A stretch of 64,000 nt of DNA from Pelomonas sp. Root1237 (GCF_001425055.1 NZ_LMDK01000003.1:19528-83527); one strand, 5' to 3'; numbered from the stretch's first letter, positions 18,770 through 29,238 are shown. Program-made: numbers and translations. The notes: generated by a model from the letters alone, not told the origin.

Positions 18770-19188
18770 TGAATTCCTTTGCCTTCGCTTGCCGCTGGCA
18801 GCAAGTGAGCAGCGTATCGCAAAGGCGCGCTGCCGGGCGGTTCAGAACGTCATTGCCGATCGGGCTCGGCAAGCCAGACCAACGGCTTAACTTTCTCGGC
18901 TTAAAGAGGTCTATGTGCTCGAAGAGTTGAAGCCATAGGCTGCGCAGTTGGCGAACAACCTCTTCGCTGCATCTGGGGCTCTATTGGCTGATGGCGTTCA
19001 TGCATCTTTGCGAGCAGATCCGCAACAGGTTTGAATCGGCTCCTGCATGACTTCGTTGCTCCGTCGAACGGATTCGCTCGGGTTAACCCTGGCGAGCGCC
19101 ATTCGTGCGTTCGCTCAGAATGCGCCGCACAAAAAGGTTATGAGGATGTGATTGCTTGGTGCTATCCAGCAACGCATGAGGGAGGTTA
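18770..19188. other. Intergenic region between divergent propeller kinase and giant Rhs gene
   Basis: This 419-nt stretch has no convincing gene. It must hold the promoters of both flanking units. A short direct repeat GGCTTAA occurs at 18884-18890 and 18898-18904. A good ribosome-binding site GGGAGGT (19180-19186) precedes the GTG of the Rhs gene. I could not identify clear promoter hexamers, an RNA gene or a long palindrome. Confidence 0.4.
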
Positions 19189-22100
19189 GTGAACAAGATC
19201 GATCAAGGGCAACGCGCCGACCGCGTTGCAAGTCAGCGCCATTGCGACGTATCTGGGCGTTCTAGCCGCGTCGTGGCTGCACTGCTCCGGCTCTGGGTTC
19301 TTCTTCTGATGGTGCTGGCGCCTACGCTGGCCACAGCCGGCTGTTATCAAGACGGCACCGAGTGGTTCTGCGCAGCCCCGGATATTTCGATCCGCTCACC
19401 CGCTGCAGGGCAGTCGTTCTCAACGACAACGCCGGTCTCTGTGATCGTTGATGCGAGCGACTACGCCCCTATCGATGCACCTCATACCTCGTTGATCTAC
19501 GAGATTCGTCTCTACGTCAACGGCACGCTCAGCCGATACCAGCGCTATACGCCGGTAAATGTTGCAGAGGCTACCGCGCAGTTCGACCTTGGCGCATTGA
19601 CCGCAGGGACCTATGTGCTGAAGGCGGTGGTGGCAGACCAGCAAGGTCGCGAGCGAAGCACGCAGATTCAGATCACCTCGACCGGCCCCGTTCTATCGGC
19701 CACTCAAACGACCACCACAGCATCTCCGAACCCCGTGCAGGTCGGCCTGCAAGTCATGGTTGGTGCACAGGTGACCGGTGGAAGCACGCCAACCGGCACC
19801 GTCACCATCCGTGAGGATGGTAAGGCTGGTACGGCGGTCACGCTTAGTGGCGGGCAGGGCAGTTTGGCAATGTCCTTCGCCGATCCAGGTTGGTACTACG
19901 TTTCTTCAACTTACAGCGGCGACAGCAGTCACCAGGGGTCCACTTCGTCAAGCGTGACGATCGTTGTTCAGAAGCGCCAGACATCGGTGTCGCTCAACGC
20001 GAGCAGCACCAGCGTACTGACGAACCAATCGTTCACGTTGTCCGCGGCCGTCAGTGGCGCCAGCCCGGGCGGGACGGTGACGTTCAAGTCCGCAGGCACA
20101 GTGCTGCAGACGGTTGCCGTCAGCAACGGTTCTGCGTCTCTCACGACCAGCCTGCCCAACGCCGGCACCTACGCGGTTACGGCGGAATACAGTGGAGACA
20201 CCAACAATGTCGCATCCACGTCTGGCTCCGTGAGCATTGGCGTCAAAGCGCCTGCGAGCGTTGTATTGTCAAGCAGCCCTGCCTCTCCGGCTGTTTCCGG
20301 TTCCGTGACGTACACAGCAACCGTGACCGGATCATCGCCGTCGGGAGGGGTCCAGTTCAACGACAACGGATCTCCGCTAGGCAGCGCTGTGACGCTGTTG
20401 AACGGTAGCGCGTCTTTCACGACCAGCTACGCCACCGCGGGCAATCATGCAATCGGCGCGAGCTATGCCGGTGACGGCAATAACACTGCAGCAACGGCCT
20501 CGACGCTGACCGTAGCGGTGGTGCCCCGCTCGACATCCACCAGCGTCTCTGCTGGGACCGCAGCGCCAGGCCTGAACCAGCCGGTGACGCTGTCTGCATC
20601 CGTAAGTGGCACCAACCCGGCGGGGACCGTCACCTTCCTGGCTGACGGCGTCGCGCTTGGCTCGCCCATTTCACTGTCCGGTGGCAACGCTTCGACCAGC
20701 GCCACCTTCGCGACGGCTGGTGCTCGCACCATCACGGCCCGCTACAACGGCGATGCAAACAATGCCGGCAGCCTGTCGGGTGGCACGGTAGTCACGGTGC
20801 AGAAGGGGGCGAGTTCGACGAGTGTCAGCGTCAGCGCGACGGCGTTGGTCGTCAACCAATCGACGACGCTCTCGGCCACGGTTGTCGGTTCATCGCCCGG
20901 CGGCAGCGTGACGTTCCGCAGCAACGGTGCGGTGCTGCAGACGGTAGCGCTTTCGAGCGGAGCGGCCTCGCTCAACACCAGTTTTGCTGCGGCTGGAAGC
21001 TACGCCATTACTGCTGAGTACAGCGGGGACAGCAACAATGTCGCATCCACGTCGGGCTCCGTGAGCGTTGGCGTAAAGGCGTCTGCAAGCGTTGTATTGT
21101 CAAGCAGCCCTGCCTCTCCGGCTGTTTCCGGTTCCGTGACGTACACGGCGACGGTGACCGGATCATCGCCGTCGGGGACGATCCAGTTCAGCGACAACGG
21201 ATCTCCGGTGGGCAGCGCTGTGACGCTATCGAACGGTAGCGCGTCTGTCACGACCAGCTACGCCACCGCGGGCAGTCATGTAATTGGCGCGAGCTATGCC
21301 GGTGACGGCAATAACACTGCCGCAACGGCCTCAACGCTGACCGTAACGGTGGTGCCTCGCTCGACCTCCACCAGCGTCTCTGCTGGGACTGCTACGCCGG
21401 GTCTGAACCAGCCGGTGACGCTGTCCGCATCCGTAAGTGGCACCAACCCGACGGGGACCGTCACCTTCCTGGCCGACGGCGCCACGCTTGGCTCGCCCAT
21501 TTCACTGTCCGGTGGCAACGCTTCGACCAGCGCCACCTTCGCGACGGCTGGCGCTCGCACCATCACGGCGCGCTACAACGGCGATGCAAACAATGCCGGC
21601 AGCCTGTCGGGCGGCACTGTAGTCACGACGCAGAAGGGGGCGAGTTCGACGAGCGTCAGCGTCAGCGCGACGGCATTGGCCGTCAACCAATCGACGACGC
21701 TCTCGGCCACGGTTACTGGTTCATCGCCTGGCGGTAGTGTGACGTTCCATAGCAATGGCACGCCGCTGCAGACGGTTGCGCTGTCGAACGGCGCCGCATC
21801 GTTCAACACCAGTTTCGCCGCCGCCGGCAGCTACGCCATCACGGCTGCATACAGCGGCGACGCGAACAACGCCATTTCAACTTCGTCGAGTGTTGCTGTT
21901 GGCGTGAAGGCCGCCGCCGCCGTCAGCCTGGCGAGTTCGCCGGCATCGCCTGCAGTCTCCCAGTCGGTGACCTACACGGCGACGGTGACGGGCACTTCTC
22001 CGACCGGCACAGTGCAATTTGTCGACAACGGCACGCCGCTCGGGGCGCCAGTGGTCGTGGCGTCCGGTAATGCTTCGTTCACGACGAGCTACTCGACAGC

Positions 22101-25100
22101 AGGCAGCCGGTCGATCAGCGCAACCTATTCCGGCGATGCGAACAACGCCACCGCCACCGCAACGACGCTTAGCGTCAATGTCGGCAAGCGATCAAGTGTC
22201 ACTGCCCTCGCGGTTGGAAACGTGACACCTCTTGTAGGCGAGAGCACCACGCTGACGGCTACTGTGGCGGGTTCGAACCCAACTGGCAGCGTGACGTTCC
22301 TTGCCGACGGCACGCCGCTTGGGGCGGCGGTGCCCTTAAGCAATGGCACGGCGTCGTTCGCGACCAGTTTCGCCAGCAGCGGTGTGCGATCACTGACCGT
22401 TTCATATGGCGGTGATGTCAACCACACCGCCAGCACTTCCGGCGCTCAGTCGGTGTCGGTGCAGAAGCAATCGGCCGGTGTCGCCCTGACTCTGGCGGCA
22501 TCGTCAGTCAAGGTTGGTCAGTCCGTCCGATTGACTGCAACACTCACTGGCGCGGGAGGTTCCGCTCCAACCGGTACCGTTTCTTTCCTCAGCAATGGTT
22601 CAGTGATTGCCTCCGCAGTCCCGGTGGTCGGGAGCAGCGCGGTGTTCGACGCCAGTTTTACGACGGTCGGCAGCCGCAGCCTCACTGTTTCGTATGGGGG
22701 GGACGCCAATAACAGCGCAGTGACATCGGTGGCTGTTGCGCTGTCCGTCGTCAAGCGCGACAGCACAGTCACGCTCGTTTCCAGCGCCGGCAGCGTTCAG
22801 CCAGACCAGACCGTCAAACTGACTGCAACCGTTATGGGCACATCGCCAACGGGCAGGGTCGACTTCTTTGATGGAACGAAATCTGCTGGTACCGTACCTT
22901 TGCTGGCGGGTAAGGCGTCAAGCACCGTTCCCCTGTCTTCAGTCGGTGCACATACGTTGACTGCGCGCTATGTTGGCGACAGCAACCACAATGTCAGCAC
23001 CTCACCAGGAGTGGTGGTCAGTGTTGCTGTGCAGACCGTGCAGGTGACGGTGCCCCATCTCGGCAACGCCAAGGCGGGTTCCCTGCCGGGAGCCGTTCAG
23101 GTCAATGGCAGCAAGGCGTCCTATTCGTTGCAATTGGCAATGCCGCCCGGGGTGCTTGCCATGACACCAGCGGTCTCGCTCGATTACGGCGGCGGTGCCG
23201 GCAACGGCATTGCGGGGGTGGGTTGGAATATCGGCGGGCAATCGGGCATTGCGCGTTGCCCGCCGACGCTTGCCCAGGATGGGCGTGGTGACGCACTGCG
23301 GTTGAACACCAAAGACCGGCTTTGCCTCGATGGCAAACGGTTGGAACTGGTCGGCCCTGACACATCCAGCGCACAGACTGCGGATGAGTTCAATACCCGC
23401 TATTGGGCTGCGAACGCGGGGTACCGCACGGAGATCGACGCCTTCGTCCGCGTGCAGCGTGTGAACGACGGCTTCACCGTCTATGCCAAGGACGGGCGCA
23501 TTCATCAGTACGTCAGTACAAACGCGCTGAACCCGACGCTGCCGCCGTCGAGCGTCGTCCGCAACTGGCCTTTGGCAAAAAGCCAAGACCGCAACGGCAA
23601 CACCATCGAGTATCAATACACCCGCGACACGCAAACCGGTGAGCAACTGCTGTCCCAGATCTCTTGGGGCGCAAATAGCAACTTGCCGCAAAGCCATTTC
23701 GCGAAGGCTGTGTTTGGCTACGAGAGCCGTCCCGATACGGAAACGCAGTTTTTCGCCGGTGATCGTGCAGACCTGCGCCAGCGTCTGAAAACCGTCACCA
23801 CGTGGACGAACACAAGTACGGCCACGCCAGTGCAGGCGCTCCAGTACACGCTGAGTTACGGCACCAGCCCGAGCAGTGGGCGCAGCATGTTGGCCAGCGT
23901 GCAGGCATGCTCGCCTGTAGACGGATGCCTGCCTGCGACCACGTTCCAATGGGGTGAGCCCGATTCGGCCAAGTCGCGTGCCTTTGTCAGCAAAGGCACT
24001 TGGAACGGGCCGGTGCTGGAAGACCGCTTCCGTGCCAATACCTCTGCCACCGCAGGTCATGCGCAGGACGAAATGTTTGTGTCCGGCGACTTTGATGGCG
24101 ATGGCCGTGCCGATGTCATGACGCGTTTCGGAGGCGCAGGCATCACGCTATATCGCAGCACGGGAACGAGCTTCGTCACCTCGCAGCCGTTTGCCGGCCT
24201 GGACGCGCAGATGGCTATCGTCGAGGTGGGCGATTTCGACGGCGACGGCCAAACCGATGTGCTGATGGCGCGCGGAAACCTCGACATGTACGGCGTGGTC
24301 CAGGTCACGAACGAAGTGTTGAACGGTTGGAAGATCTGCTACTCGCGCCTGCGCCAGGGCGGAACCTTCTCCTGCACGGACTGGGCCGTGGATGGGGTAA
24401 ATGCCACTCAGCGCGTCGTCTACGACTTCAACGCAGACGGTCGTGACGACCTGTATTTCTCGGGAGGCAGTCCTGGTGACGGCAACATGGGCACACAGCG
24501 CAGTTGCATCTCGACAGGGACAGGCTTCACATGCCAGGTGCAGGCTGCCGGCGCGGGCATTGATCTGGGCCCCGGACAGAGCAGCTTCACGCAGTTTTCT
24601 CCGCTGGCGACCGCTGACTTGGACGGTGATGGACGGCTGGACTTCATTACAGCCGGCCAAGCCGTCTACAACGCGGAAGGCAACTTCTGGACGTTCACTG
24701 AACCCTATATCGCTGGCCGGGGCTATTCGGCTGAGGCTGGTGGGCCTGTCACCTCGTCCTACTCCTTGCTGCATGACTACGGTGTTCCGTCGCAATACAC
24801 CGTCAACACGCCACCTGACTATCGAGCAAGCGCTGTCGGCGTTGCTGGCGACATCAACGGCGACGGGTTGACCGACTTCTTGTTCCTCTACGGCCCGACA
24901 CCCTCAACTCCGCTGACGAGGCGCCTGTGCCTGATGACGGGCAGCGGGTCGCCGTTCTGCGAAAACCGAACTGAGGCGTTCCTGACGCCGGACTGGTACG
25001 TCGGCAACATTGAAGGCGACGGCGTGCCGCGAGCGCTGACGGCCCGGCCCAAGGCGGGTCTCAACACTCCGCCGCAGGCCTGTTTGATCCGTTTTGGCGG

Positions 25101-28100
25101 ATCCATGGACTGCAAGCCGTGGGCCATGCCACCGCAGCCTGCCGGACTCAGCCCCAATCCTCCAACCGACTGGCAACAGTCGCGCCTCTTCTTCTTGGAT
25201 CTGACCGGCGACGGGCATCCCGAAGTCGTCTACTACCAGGCGGGCGGCCACTGGGAGGTGTTGGAGCATGCGCGCCTGGCCAAGGACGGCGAGGCGCTGG
25301 ACCGACTTGTGCAAGTCACCAACGGCGTTGGCCTGCCCACGCGCATCGTCTACTCCACGCATGGCGATCCGAGTGTCTACACCCGCGACGCCGTCGACCC
25401 CGACGGCAACCTGAGTGCCACGGTCTATCCGCAGAAGCCCGTGCCGTTGATCGACCAAGTGGTCAGCGCCGTCAAGGTCGGCAATGGCCAGGGCGGCTGG
25501 CTGGAGACGCGCTACCGCTATGCGGGCGCTCGTTCGGACCAATCTGGCCGCGGTTTCCTGGGGTACGGTCGCATGGAGGCACTGGACGTCGCCAGTGGCG
25601 TGACCACCACGACCTGGTTCAGCCAAACTTGGCCCACCATCGGTATGCGCACGGCGATGCGCCAAACTGCGGCATCGGGCGTCGTGCTCGTTGACAGTCG
25701 CAGTGAACTGGATTCGCAGTCGATCGCTCATCCGAACGGCCGTACCACGCGTTTCCCGTTCACCAAGACGCAGACGGTGACGAAGAACGATCTCAGCGGC
25801 GATCCGCTGGGAACGGTTGCCACGGCCTGGGTTTATGGCGATGGCTGGGGCAACGCAACGCAGGTCACGGAGACCGCATCAGCCGATAGCGAGACCTTCG
25901 TATCCGGCACGACAACCACCTACGAGAACCGCACTGCCGATTGGTTGCTCGGCTTGCCAACGCGTGTCGAGGTCAAGAAGACCCGCGCCGGCGTGTCCGT
26001 CACTCGTACGAGCACCGCGGAGTTCGACGCCAAGGGCCAGCTGTCCAAGCAGACGGTTGAGCCGGATGCCCCGGCCTACCGTCTCGTGACGGAGTCTTTG
26101 CGCACCGGCAACTTGTATGGTCTGGTGACCGGCACGCGGCAATCGTGGACCGACCCTCAAACCGGCCAGCTGGTGCAGCGCACTTCCAATTCCACGCAGT
26201 TGGACCCGAACGGTCGTTTCATCCTGAAGGCGACCAACCCTCTGGGCCATGAAGAAGCCAAGCAGTACGACCCTCGGCATGGCGGGGTGACCCAGGCAAC
26301 GTCGCCGAACGGCATCGTCACGAACTGGACGGTCGATGCCTTCGGTCGCATCACGAAGGAACAGCGCGCAGACGGCACCGAGACGAGGAACGTCATCGTG
26401 CAGTGCGACGCGGAATGCCCGCCCGGCGCTGTTCAAGCAACCGTGGTCGATCAATACCAAGGTGGTCAGCGTTACGGCGTTCCCAGCATCACTTACGCCG
26501 ACAGCGCCGGCCACGTCCTGCGCAAGCGCACAAATGGATTGCAGGGCCAAGTGGTCGTGGCGGACCAGCGATATGACGTGCGCGGCCGCTTGAAAGAGGT
26601 GGACCAGCCACATGATGTGACTGCGTCGGCCACGCTGGCGTCCCGTACGGATTACGACGACCTGAACCGGCCGACCTCGGTCACCTCGCTGGACGAGGCC
26701 GGCACGGAGCGTTCACAGATCACGACCTACCGTGGCCTTCGCGTCACCACCACCAACGCCAAGAGCCACAGCATCGACAACTATCGTGATGCGCTGGGCT
26801 TGCTGAAGCGTGCGGTGGATGCCAATGGCAAAGAAACTCGCTTTGAGCGTGATCCATTCGGTGGCCTGACCAAGACGCGTGACCCGATGGGTAACGAGGT
26901 CGTCGTTGTGTTGGACCGCCTGGGTCGCCGCACCCAGCTGTCGGACCCTGACCTCGGCATCACCAAGTATGAGGTCGACCCGCCCGGCCGCGTCTGGAAG
27001 CAGACGTCGGCCAAGGCGCAGGTCACGACGATGGACTTTGACTCGCTGGACCGGATGACCGCGCGCCATGAGCCGGATCTGGAGAGCCGCTGGGTGTACG
27101 ACACGGCCACCAAGGGCATCGGTCAATTGGCCGAGGCATACACCCTGCAGGGCCAGCAGAAAGACTACCGGCGTCAGCACACCTTTGATGCATTGGGCCG
27201 CCCGGATACGACCACCATCACACTGAACAGCGTGGTCCAGTCGAGCAAGGCAACCTATGACGACAAGGGTCGCACCGCCGCGATCAGCCACCAACGCGGC
27301 AGTGACGCCGCCAAGACGTTCAGCTACCGCTACAGCCCCACCGGCTACCTGGCTGGGCTCGACCGGGGCGCGACGTCGCTCTGGACGATTCAGCAGCAGG
27401 ACGCTGCAGGCCGGGTGCGCCAAGCTGACCTGGGCAACGGGCTGATCCGGTTCACGGCGGTCAACCCGAATTCGGGCCGAGTGAGCAGCGCCTCGGTGGA
27501 GCGCGGTTCAGGCGCCGCCATACTGAATGAGGGTTATCAATACGACCCGTTGGGTAACGTCGTGCTGCGCGTGCTGTGGGGGGAGGCGACAGGCTTCGTT
27601 GAATCGTTCGATTACGACCCGCTGCAGCGTCTGAAAACCTCGCAGGTCACGGGCCAGCCGCAGCAGGTCTTCAACTACGACGATATTGGCAACCTGGTGT
27701 CCAAGACCGGTGTTGGCACCTACACCTACCCAGCCGCTGGGCAACCGCGGCCGCATGCGGTCACCGCCGTCACGGCCCAGAGCGGTAACTACGTTTACGA
27801 CGACAACGGCAACCTGATGTCGGGGCCCAACGGCACGTCGCTGGTTTGGAGCAGCTTCGACATGCCCAGCCGTATTGCGAAGGGCAGCGCCTGGAGCCAG
27901 TTCGCGTTCGGGCCGGAACATCAGCGTGCACGGCAGACGCGCAGTGATGGCACAACCGTGCTGTACATGGGCGCGATGGAGCAGGAAACCAATGCCAGCG
28001 GCGGCATAACGCTCAAGACCTACTGGCCGATGGGCCTGGGTGTGGAGATTGATCGGCCTGGCGCACCATCGAGCGACCTGCTGTGGACGCATACGGACCG

Positions 28101-29238
28101 GCTGGGCAGCGTGATCGCGATCAGCCAGGCCGACGGGCAGTTCCGTGAGAAGCTGGCTTACGACGCCTGGGGCAAGCGCCGTACGCTGGACGGCACGGCC
28201 ACGCCGGATACCTTGGATGGGCAGGCCGACAACCGCGGTTTCACGGGCCATGAAATGCTGGACAACGTCGACATGGTCCACATGAACGGGCGCGTGTATG
28301 ACCCCTATCTAGCCAGGTTTGTCAGTGCCGATCCGATCATTCAGGAACCCGAGCATAGCCAGAGCTATAACCGATATAGCTACGCCTGGAACAACCCGAC
28401 GAATATGACGGATCCCACCGGCTTTTCGAAAGAGGAGGCTGAGAAGAAGAAGACGCAGGAAGATGTCGTGAATGACCTTGCGAAAGACTATTGCAAGAAG
28501 CAAGGCTATGGAAATTTGAATTGCGTGTTCGATGCAAAGTTTGCGCTGAATAAGTTTTTTGATGGCCTTAATAACGGTGCTGCCAATCCTGCGGAGGCAG
28601 GCTCAAATAGCGGTCCCGCCCAGCAGTCTAGGGAGAAGTCGGCAAACTCGGCGAATAATGGCTCACCGGTAGAGCGCTGCTCGGCTGGCGTATGCATTGA
28701 TCAACGCACGCTGATGGCACGGGCGCAGGGTTTTGATGACAGTCCGCAAGGACGCCTCCAGCAACATCTTGCGGAAGCTCAAGCGGGCGCTTGGAACGCT
28801 TTTCGCGAAGCCTATTTAACCTCCGCTAAGGTGTCTCTGAGCGTTCTTTCCTCAGCGGACCTCTTTGCAATTGACCTTTTGAAAGGTATCGGCATTTGGC
28901 GCTACATTTCGGCCACCCAGCCTGTATTCGAAGGAACCGTGATTCCAAGGTCATTTGAATTGGCTGCTGGTAACGCGCGCGTGTGGGTTCATCCCAATGC
29001 GTCTGAACACATTGCGGAAATGGCGGTAAACTTGGCTTCACGTGGCTTGAGCCACGAAGCGATTGCATTGAGAATTCAAATGCAAATTCTTCCAGGTCTT
29101 CGCGCAGCCGTTGCCGAAGCAACTCAAAATGGAATTCCTGCCACTATCGTACGGGTCGGTAGATGGGAGCTGAAATTTGCGGCTCCTCGGGCCGAAGGGC
29201 AGCTCCCAGCTCTTATCCATGCCCAACCCATCAAATGA
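19189..29238 (+). CDS. Giant secreted Rhs/polymorphic-toxin protein with 12 Ig-like domains, SpvB, VCBS and Rhs repeats
   Basis: Protein of 3349 residues. A signal peptide (LLRLWVLLLMVLAPTLATAGC) is followed by about 12 bacterial Ig-like domains of about 92 residues each (about 165-1280). An SpvB-like region follows (from about 1285; LGNAKAGSLPGAVQVNG, LDYGGGAGNGIAGVGWNI). FG-GAP/VCBS calcium-binding repeats come next (GDFDGDGRADVM, GDFDGDGQTDVL, ADLDGDGRLDFI, GDINGDGLTDFL; about 1620-2020). Then comes a long YD/Rhs repeat region and the conserved Rhs core end (GRVYDPYLARFVSADPI, DPTGF at 3075-3079). The last 270 residues are a variable tail. The GTG start has a GGGAGGT site. The TGA overlaps the ATG of a small gene, probably the cognate immunity gene. 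Unlike T6SS Rhs effectors it has a Sec signal and no PAAR domain, so it should leave by a two-step route. An eleven-gene type II-like machine follows directly. Confidence 0.93.
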   Translation: MNKIDQGQRADRVASQRHCDVSGRSSRVVAALLRLWVLLLMVLAPTLATAGCYQDGTEWFCAAPDISIRSPAAGQSFSTTTPVSVIVDASDYAPIDAPHTSLIYEIRLYVNGTLSRYQRYTPVNVAEATAQFDLGALTAGTYVLKAVVADQQGRERSTQIQITSTGPVLSATQTTTTASPNPVQVGLQVMVGAQVTGGSTPTGTVTIREDGKAGTAVTLSGGQGSLAMSFADPGWYYVSSTYSGDSSHQGSTSSSVTIVVQKRQTSVSLNASSTSVLTNQSFTLSAAVSGASPGGTVTFKSAGTVLQTVAVSNGSASLTTSLPNAGTYAVTAEYSGDTNNVASTSGSVSIGVKAPASVVLSSSPASPAVSGSVTYTATVTGSSPSGGVQFNDNGSPLGSAVTLLNGSASFTTSYATAGNHAIGASYAGDGNNTAATASTLTVAVVPRSTSTSVSAGTAAPGLNQPVTLSASVSGTNPAGTVTFLADGVALGSPISLSGGNASTSATFATAGARTITARYNGDANNAGSLSGGTVVTVQKGASSTSVSVSATALVVNQSTTLSATVVGSSPGGSVTFRSNGAVLQTVALSSGAASLNTSFAAAGSYAITAEYSGDSNNVASTSGSVSVGVKASASVVLSSSPASPAVSGSVTYTATVTGSSPSGTIQFSDNGSPVGSAVTLSNGSASVTTSYATAGSHVIGASYAGDGNNTAATASTLTVTVVPRSTSTSVSAGTATPGLNQPVTLSASVSGTNPTGTVTFLADGATLGSPISLSGGNASTSATFATAGARTITARYNGDANNAGSLSGGTVVTTQKGASSTSVSVSATALAVNQSTTLSATVTGSSPGGSVTFHSNGTPLQTVALSNGAASFNTSFAAAGSYAITAAYSGDANNAISTSSSVAVGVKAAAAVSLASSPASPAVSQSVTYTATVTGTSPTGTVQFVDNGTPLGAPVVVASGNASFTTSYSTAGSRSISATYSGDANNATATATTLSVNVGKRSSVTALAVGNVTPLVGESTTLTATVAGSNPTGSVTFLADGTPLGAAVPLSNGTASFATSFASSGVRSLTVSYGGDVNHTASTSGAQSVSVQKQSAGVALTLAASSVKVGQSVRLTATLTGAGGSAPTGTVSFLSNGSVIASAVPVVGSSAVFDASFTTVGSRSLTVSYGGDANNSAVTSVAVALSVVKRDSTVTLVSSAGSVQPDQTVKLTATVMGTSPTGRVDFFDGTKSAGTVPLLAGKASSTVPLSSVGAHTLTARYVGDSNHNVSTSPGVVVSVAVQTVQVTVPHLGNAKAGSLPGAVQVNGSKASYSLQLAMPPGVLAMTPAVSLDYGGGAGNGIAGVGWNIGGQSGIARCPPTLAQDGRGDALRLNTKDRLCLDGKRLELVGPDTSSAQTADEFNTRYWAANAGYRTEIDAFVRVQRVNDGFTVYAKDGRIHQYVSTNALNPTLPPSSVVRNWPLAKSQDRNGNTIEYQYTRDTQTGEQLLSQISWGANSNLPQSHFAKAVFGYESRPDTETQFFAGDRADLRQRLKTVTTWTNTSTATPVQALQYTLSYGTSPSSGRSMLASVQACSPVDGCLPATTFQWGEPDSAKSRAFVSKGTWNGPVLEDRFRANTSATAGHAQDEMFVSGDFDGDGRADVMTRFGGAGITLYRSTGTSFVTSQPFAGLDAQMAIVEVGDFDGDGQTDVLMARGNLDMYGVVQVTNEVLNGWKICYSRLRQGGTFSCTDWAVDGVNATQRVVYDFNADGRDDLYFSGGSPGDGNMGTQRSCISTGTGFTCQVQAAGAGIDLGPGQSSFTQFSPLATADLDGDGRLDFITAGQAVYNAEGNFWTFTEPYIAGRGYSAEAGGPVTSSYSLLHDYGVPSQYTVNTPPDYRASAVGVAGDINGDGLTDFLFLYGPTPSTPLTRRLCLMTGSGSPFCENRTEAFLTPDWYVGNIEGDGVPRALTARPKAGLNTPPQACLIRFGGSMDCKPWAMPPQPAGLSPNPPTDWQQSRLFFLDLTGDGHPEVVYYQAGGHWEVLEHARLAKDGEALDRLVQVTNGVGLPTRIVYSTHGDPSVYTRDAVDPDGNLSATVYPQKPVPLIDQVVSAVKVGNGQGGWLETRYRYAGARSDQSGRGFLGYGRMEALDVASGVTTTTWFSQTWPTIGMRTAMRQTAASGVVLVDSRSELDSQSIAHPNGRTTRFPFTKTQTVTKNDLSGDPLGTVATAWVYGDGWGNATQVTETASADSETFVSGTTTTYENRTADWLLGLPTRVEVKKTRAGVSVTRTSTAEFDAKGQLSKQTVEPDAPAYRLVTESLRTGNLYGLVTGTRQSWTDPQTGQLVQRTSNSTQLDPNGRFILKATNPLGHEEAKQYDPRHGGVTQATSPNGIVTNWTVDAFGRITKEQRADGTETRNVIVQCDAECPPGAVQATVVDQYQGGQRYGVPSITYADSAGHVLRKRTNGLQGQVVVADQRYDVRGRLKEVDQPHDVTASATLASRTDYDDLNRPTSVTSLDEAGTERSQITTYRGLRVTTTNAKSHSIDNYRDALGLLKRAVDANGKETRFERDPFGGLTKTRDPMGNEVVVVLDRLGRRTQLSDPDLGITKYEVDPPGRVWKQTSAKAQVTTMDFDSLDRMTARHEPDLESRWVYDTATKGIGQLAEAYTLQGQQKDYRRQHTFDALGRPDTTTITLNSVVQSSKATYDDKGRTAAISHQRGSDAAKTFSYRYSPTGYLAGLDRGATSLWTIQQQDAAGRVRQADLGNGLIRFTAVNPNSGRVSSASVERGSGAAILNEGYQYDPLGNVVLRVLWGEATGFVESFDYDPLQRLKTSQVTGQPQQVFNYDDIGNLVSKTGVGTYTYPAAGQPRPHAVTAVTAQSGNYVYDDNGNLMSGPNGTSLVWSSFDMPSRIAKGSAWSQFAFGPEHQRARQTRSDGTTVLYMGAMEQETNASGGITLKTYWPMGLGVEIDRPGAPSSDLLWTHTDRLGSVIAISQADGQFREKLAYDAWGKRRTLDGTATPDTLDGQADNRGFTGHEMLDNVDMVHMNGRVYDPYLARFVSADPIIQEPEHSQSYNRYSYAWNNPTNMTDPTGFSKEEAEKKKTQEDVVNDLAKDYCKKQGYGNLNCVFDAKFALNKFFDGLNNGAANPAEAGSNSGPAQQSREKSANSANNGSPVERCSAGVCIDQRTLMARAQGFDDSPQGRLQQHLAEAQAGAWNAFREAYLTSAKVSLSVLSSADLFAIDLLKGIGIWRYISATQPVFEGTVIPRSFELAAGNARVWVHPNASEHIAEMAVNLASRGLSHEAIALRIQMQILPGLRAAVAEATQNGIPATIVRVGRWELKFAAPRAEGQLPALIHAQPIK
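20161..20991 (+). repeat. 831-bp tandem repeat, copy 1 (three Ig-like domains)
   Basis: Within the Rhs gene a block coding for three consecutive Ig-like domains (277 residues) recurs exactly 831 bp downstream. The segment around 20261 (TTGTATTGTCAAGCAGCCCT) reappears at 21092, and CAGAAGGGGGCGAGTTCGAC at 20800 reappears at 21631. The repeat boundaries are arbitrary because each Ig domain type also occurs outside the two copies. Confidence 0.85.
20992..21822 (+). repeat. 831-bp tandem repeat, copy 2 (three Ig-like domains)
   Basis: Second copy of the three-domain block, in frame and offset by exactly 831 bp. By eye most bases match copy 1, with differences spread through it. A more diverged Ig domain of the first type follows at about 21910-22190, so the array has grown by block duplication. 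Confidence 0.85.
28426..29238 (+). other. Variable C-terminal (candidate toxin) region of the Rhs protein
   Basis: The 270 residues after the DPTGF motif look unlike the rest of the protein: lysine/glutamate-rich at first (SKEEAEKKKTQEDVVNDLA), then a low-complexity Asn/Ser linker. The terminal block of about 90 residues contains WVHPNASEHIAEMA, ILPGLRAAVAEAT and GRWELKFAAPR. The DNA becomes AT-richer here than in the Rhs core. Such a tail after a conserved Rhs boundary is normally a toxin domain. I cannot assign a family. The His-rich start and small alpha/beta pattern would fit a nuclease of the BECR type, but this is a guess. Confidence 0.7.

Noticed and set aside
20161..21822. CRISPR-like or satellite repeat array
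   Set aside because: The repeat is long, in frame and codes for Ig-like domains; there are no short repeats with unique spacers.
19968..22772. Many open frames of 60-100 codons on the minus strand through the Ig-like repeats
   Set aside because: They recur with the 831-bp period of the plus-strand repeats and have no ribosome-binding sites or family features; they are antisense shadows.
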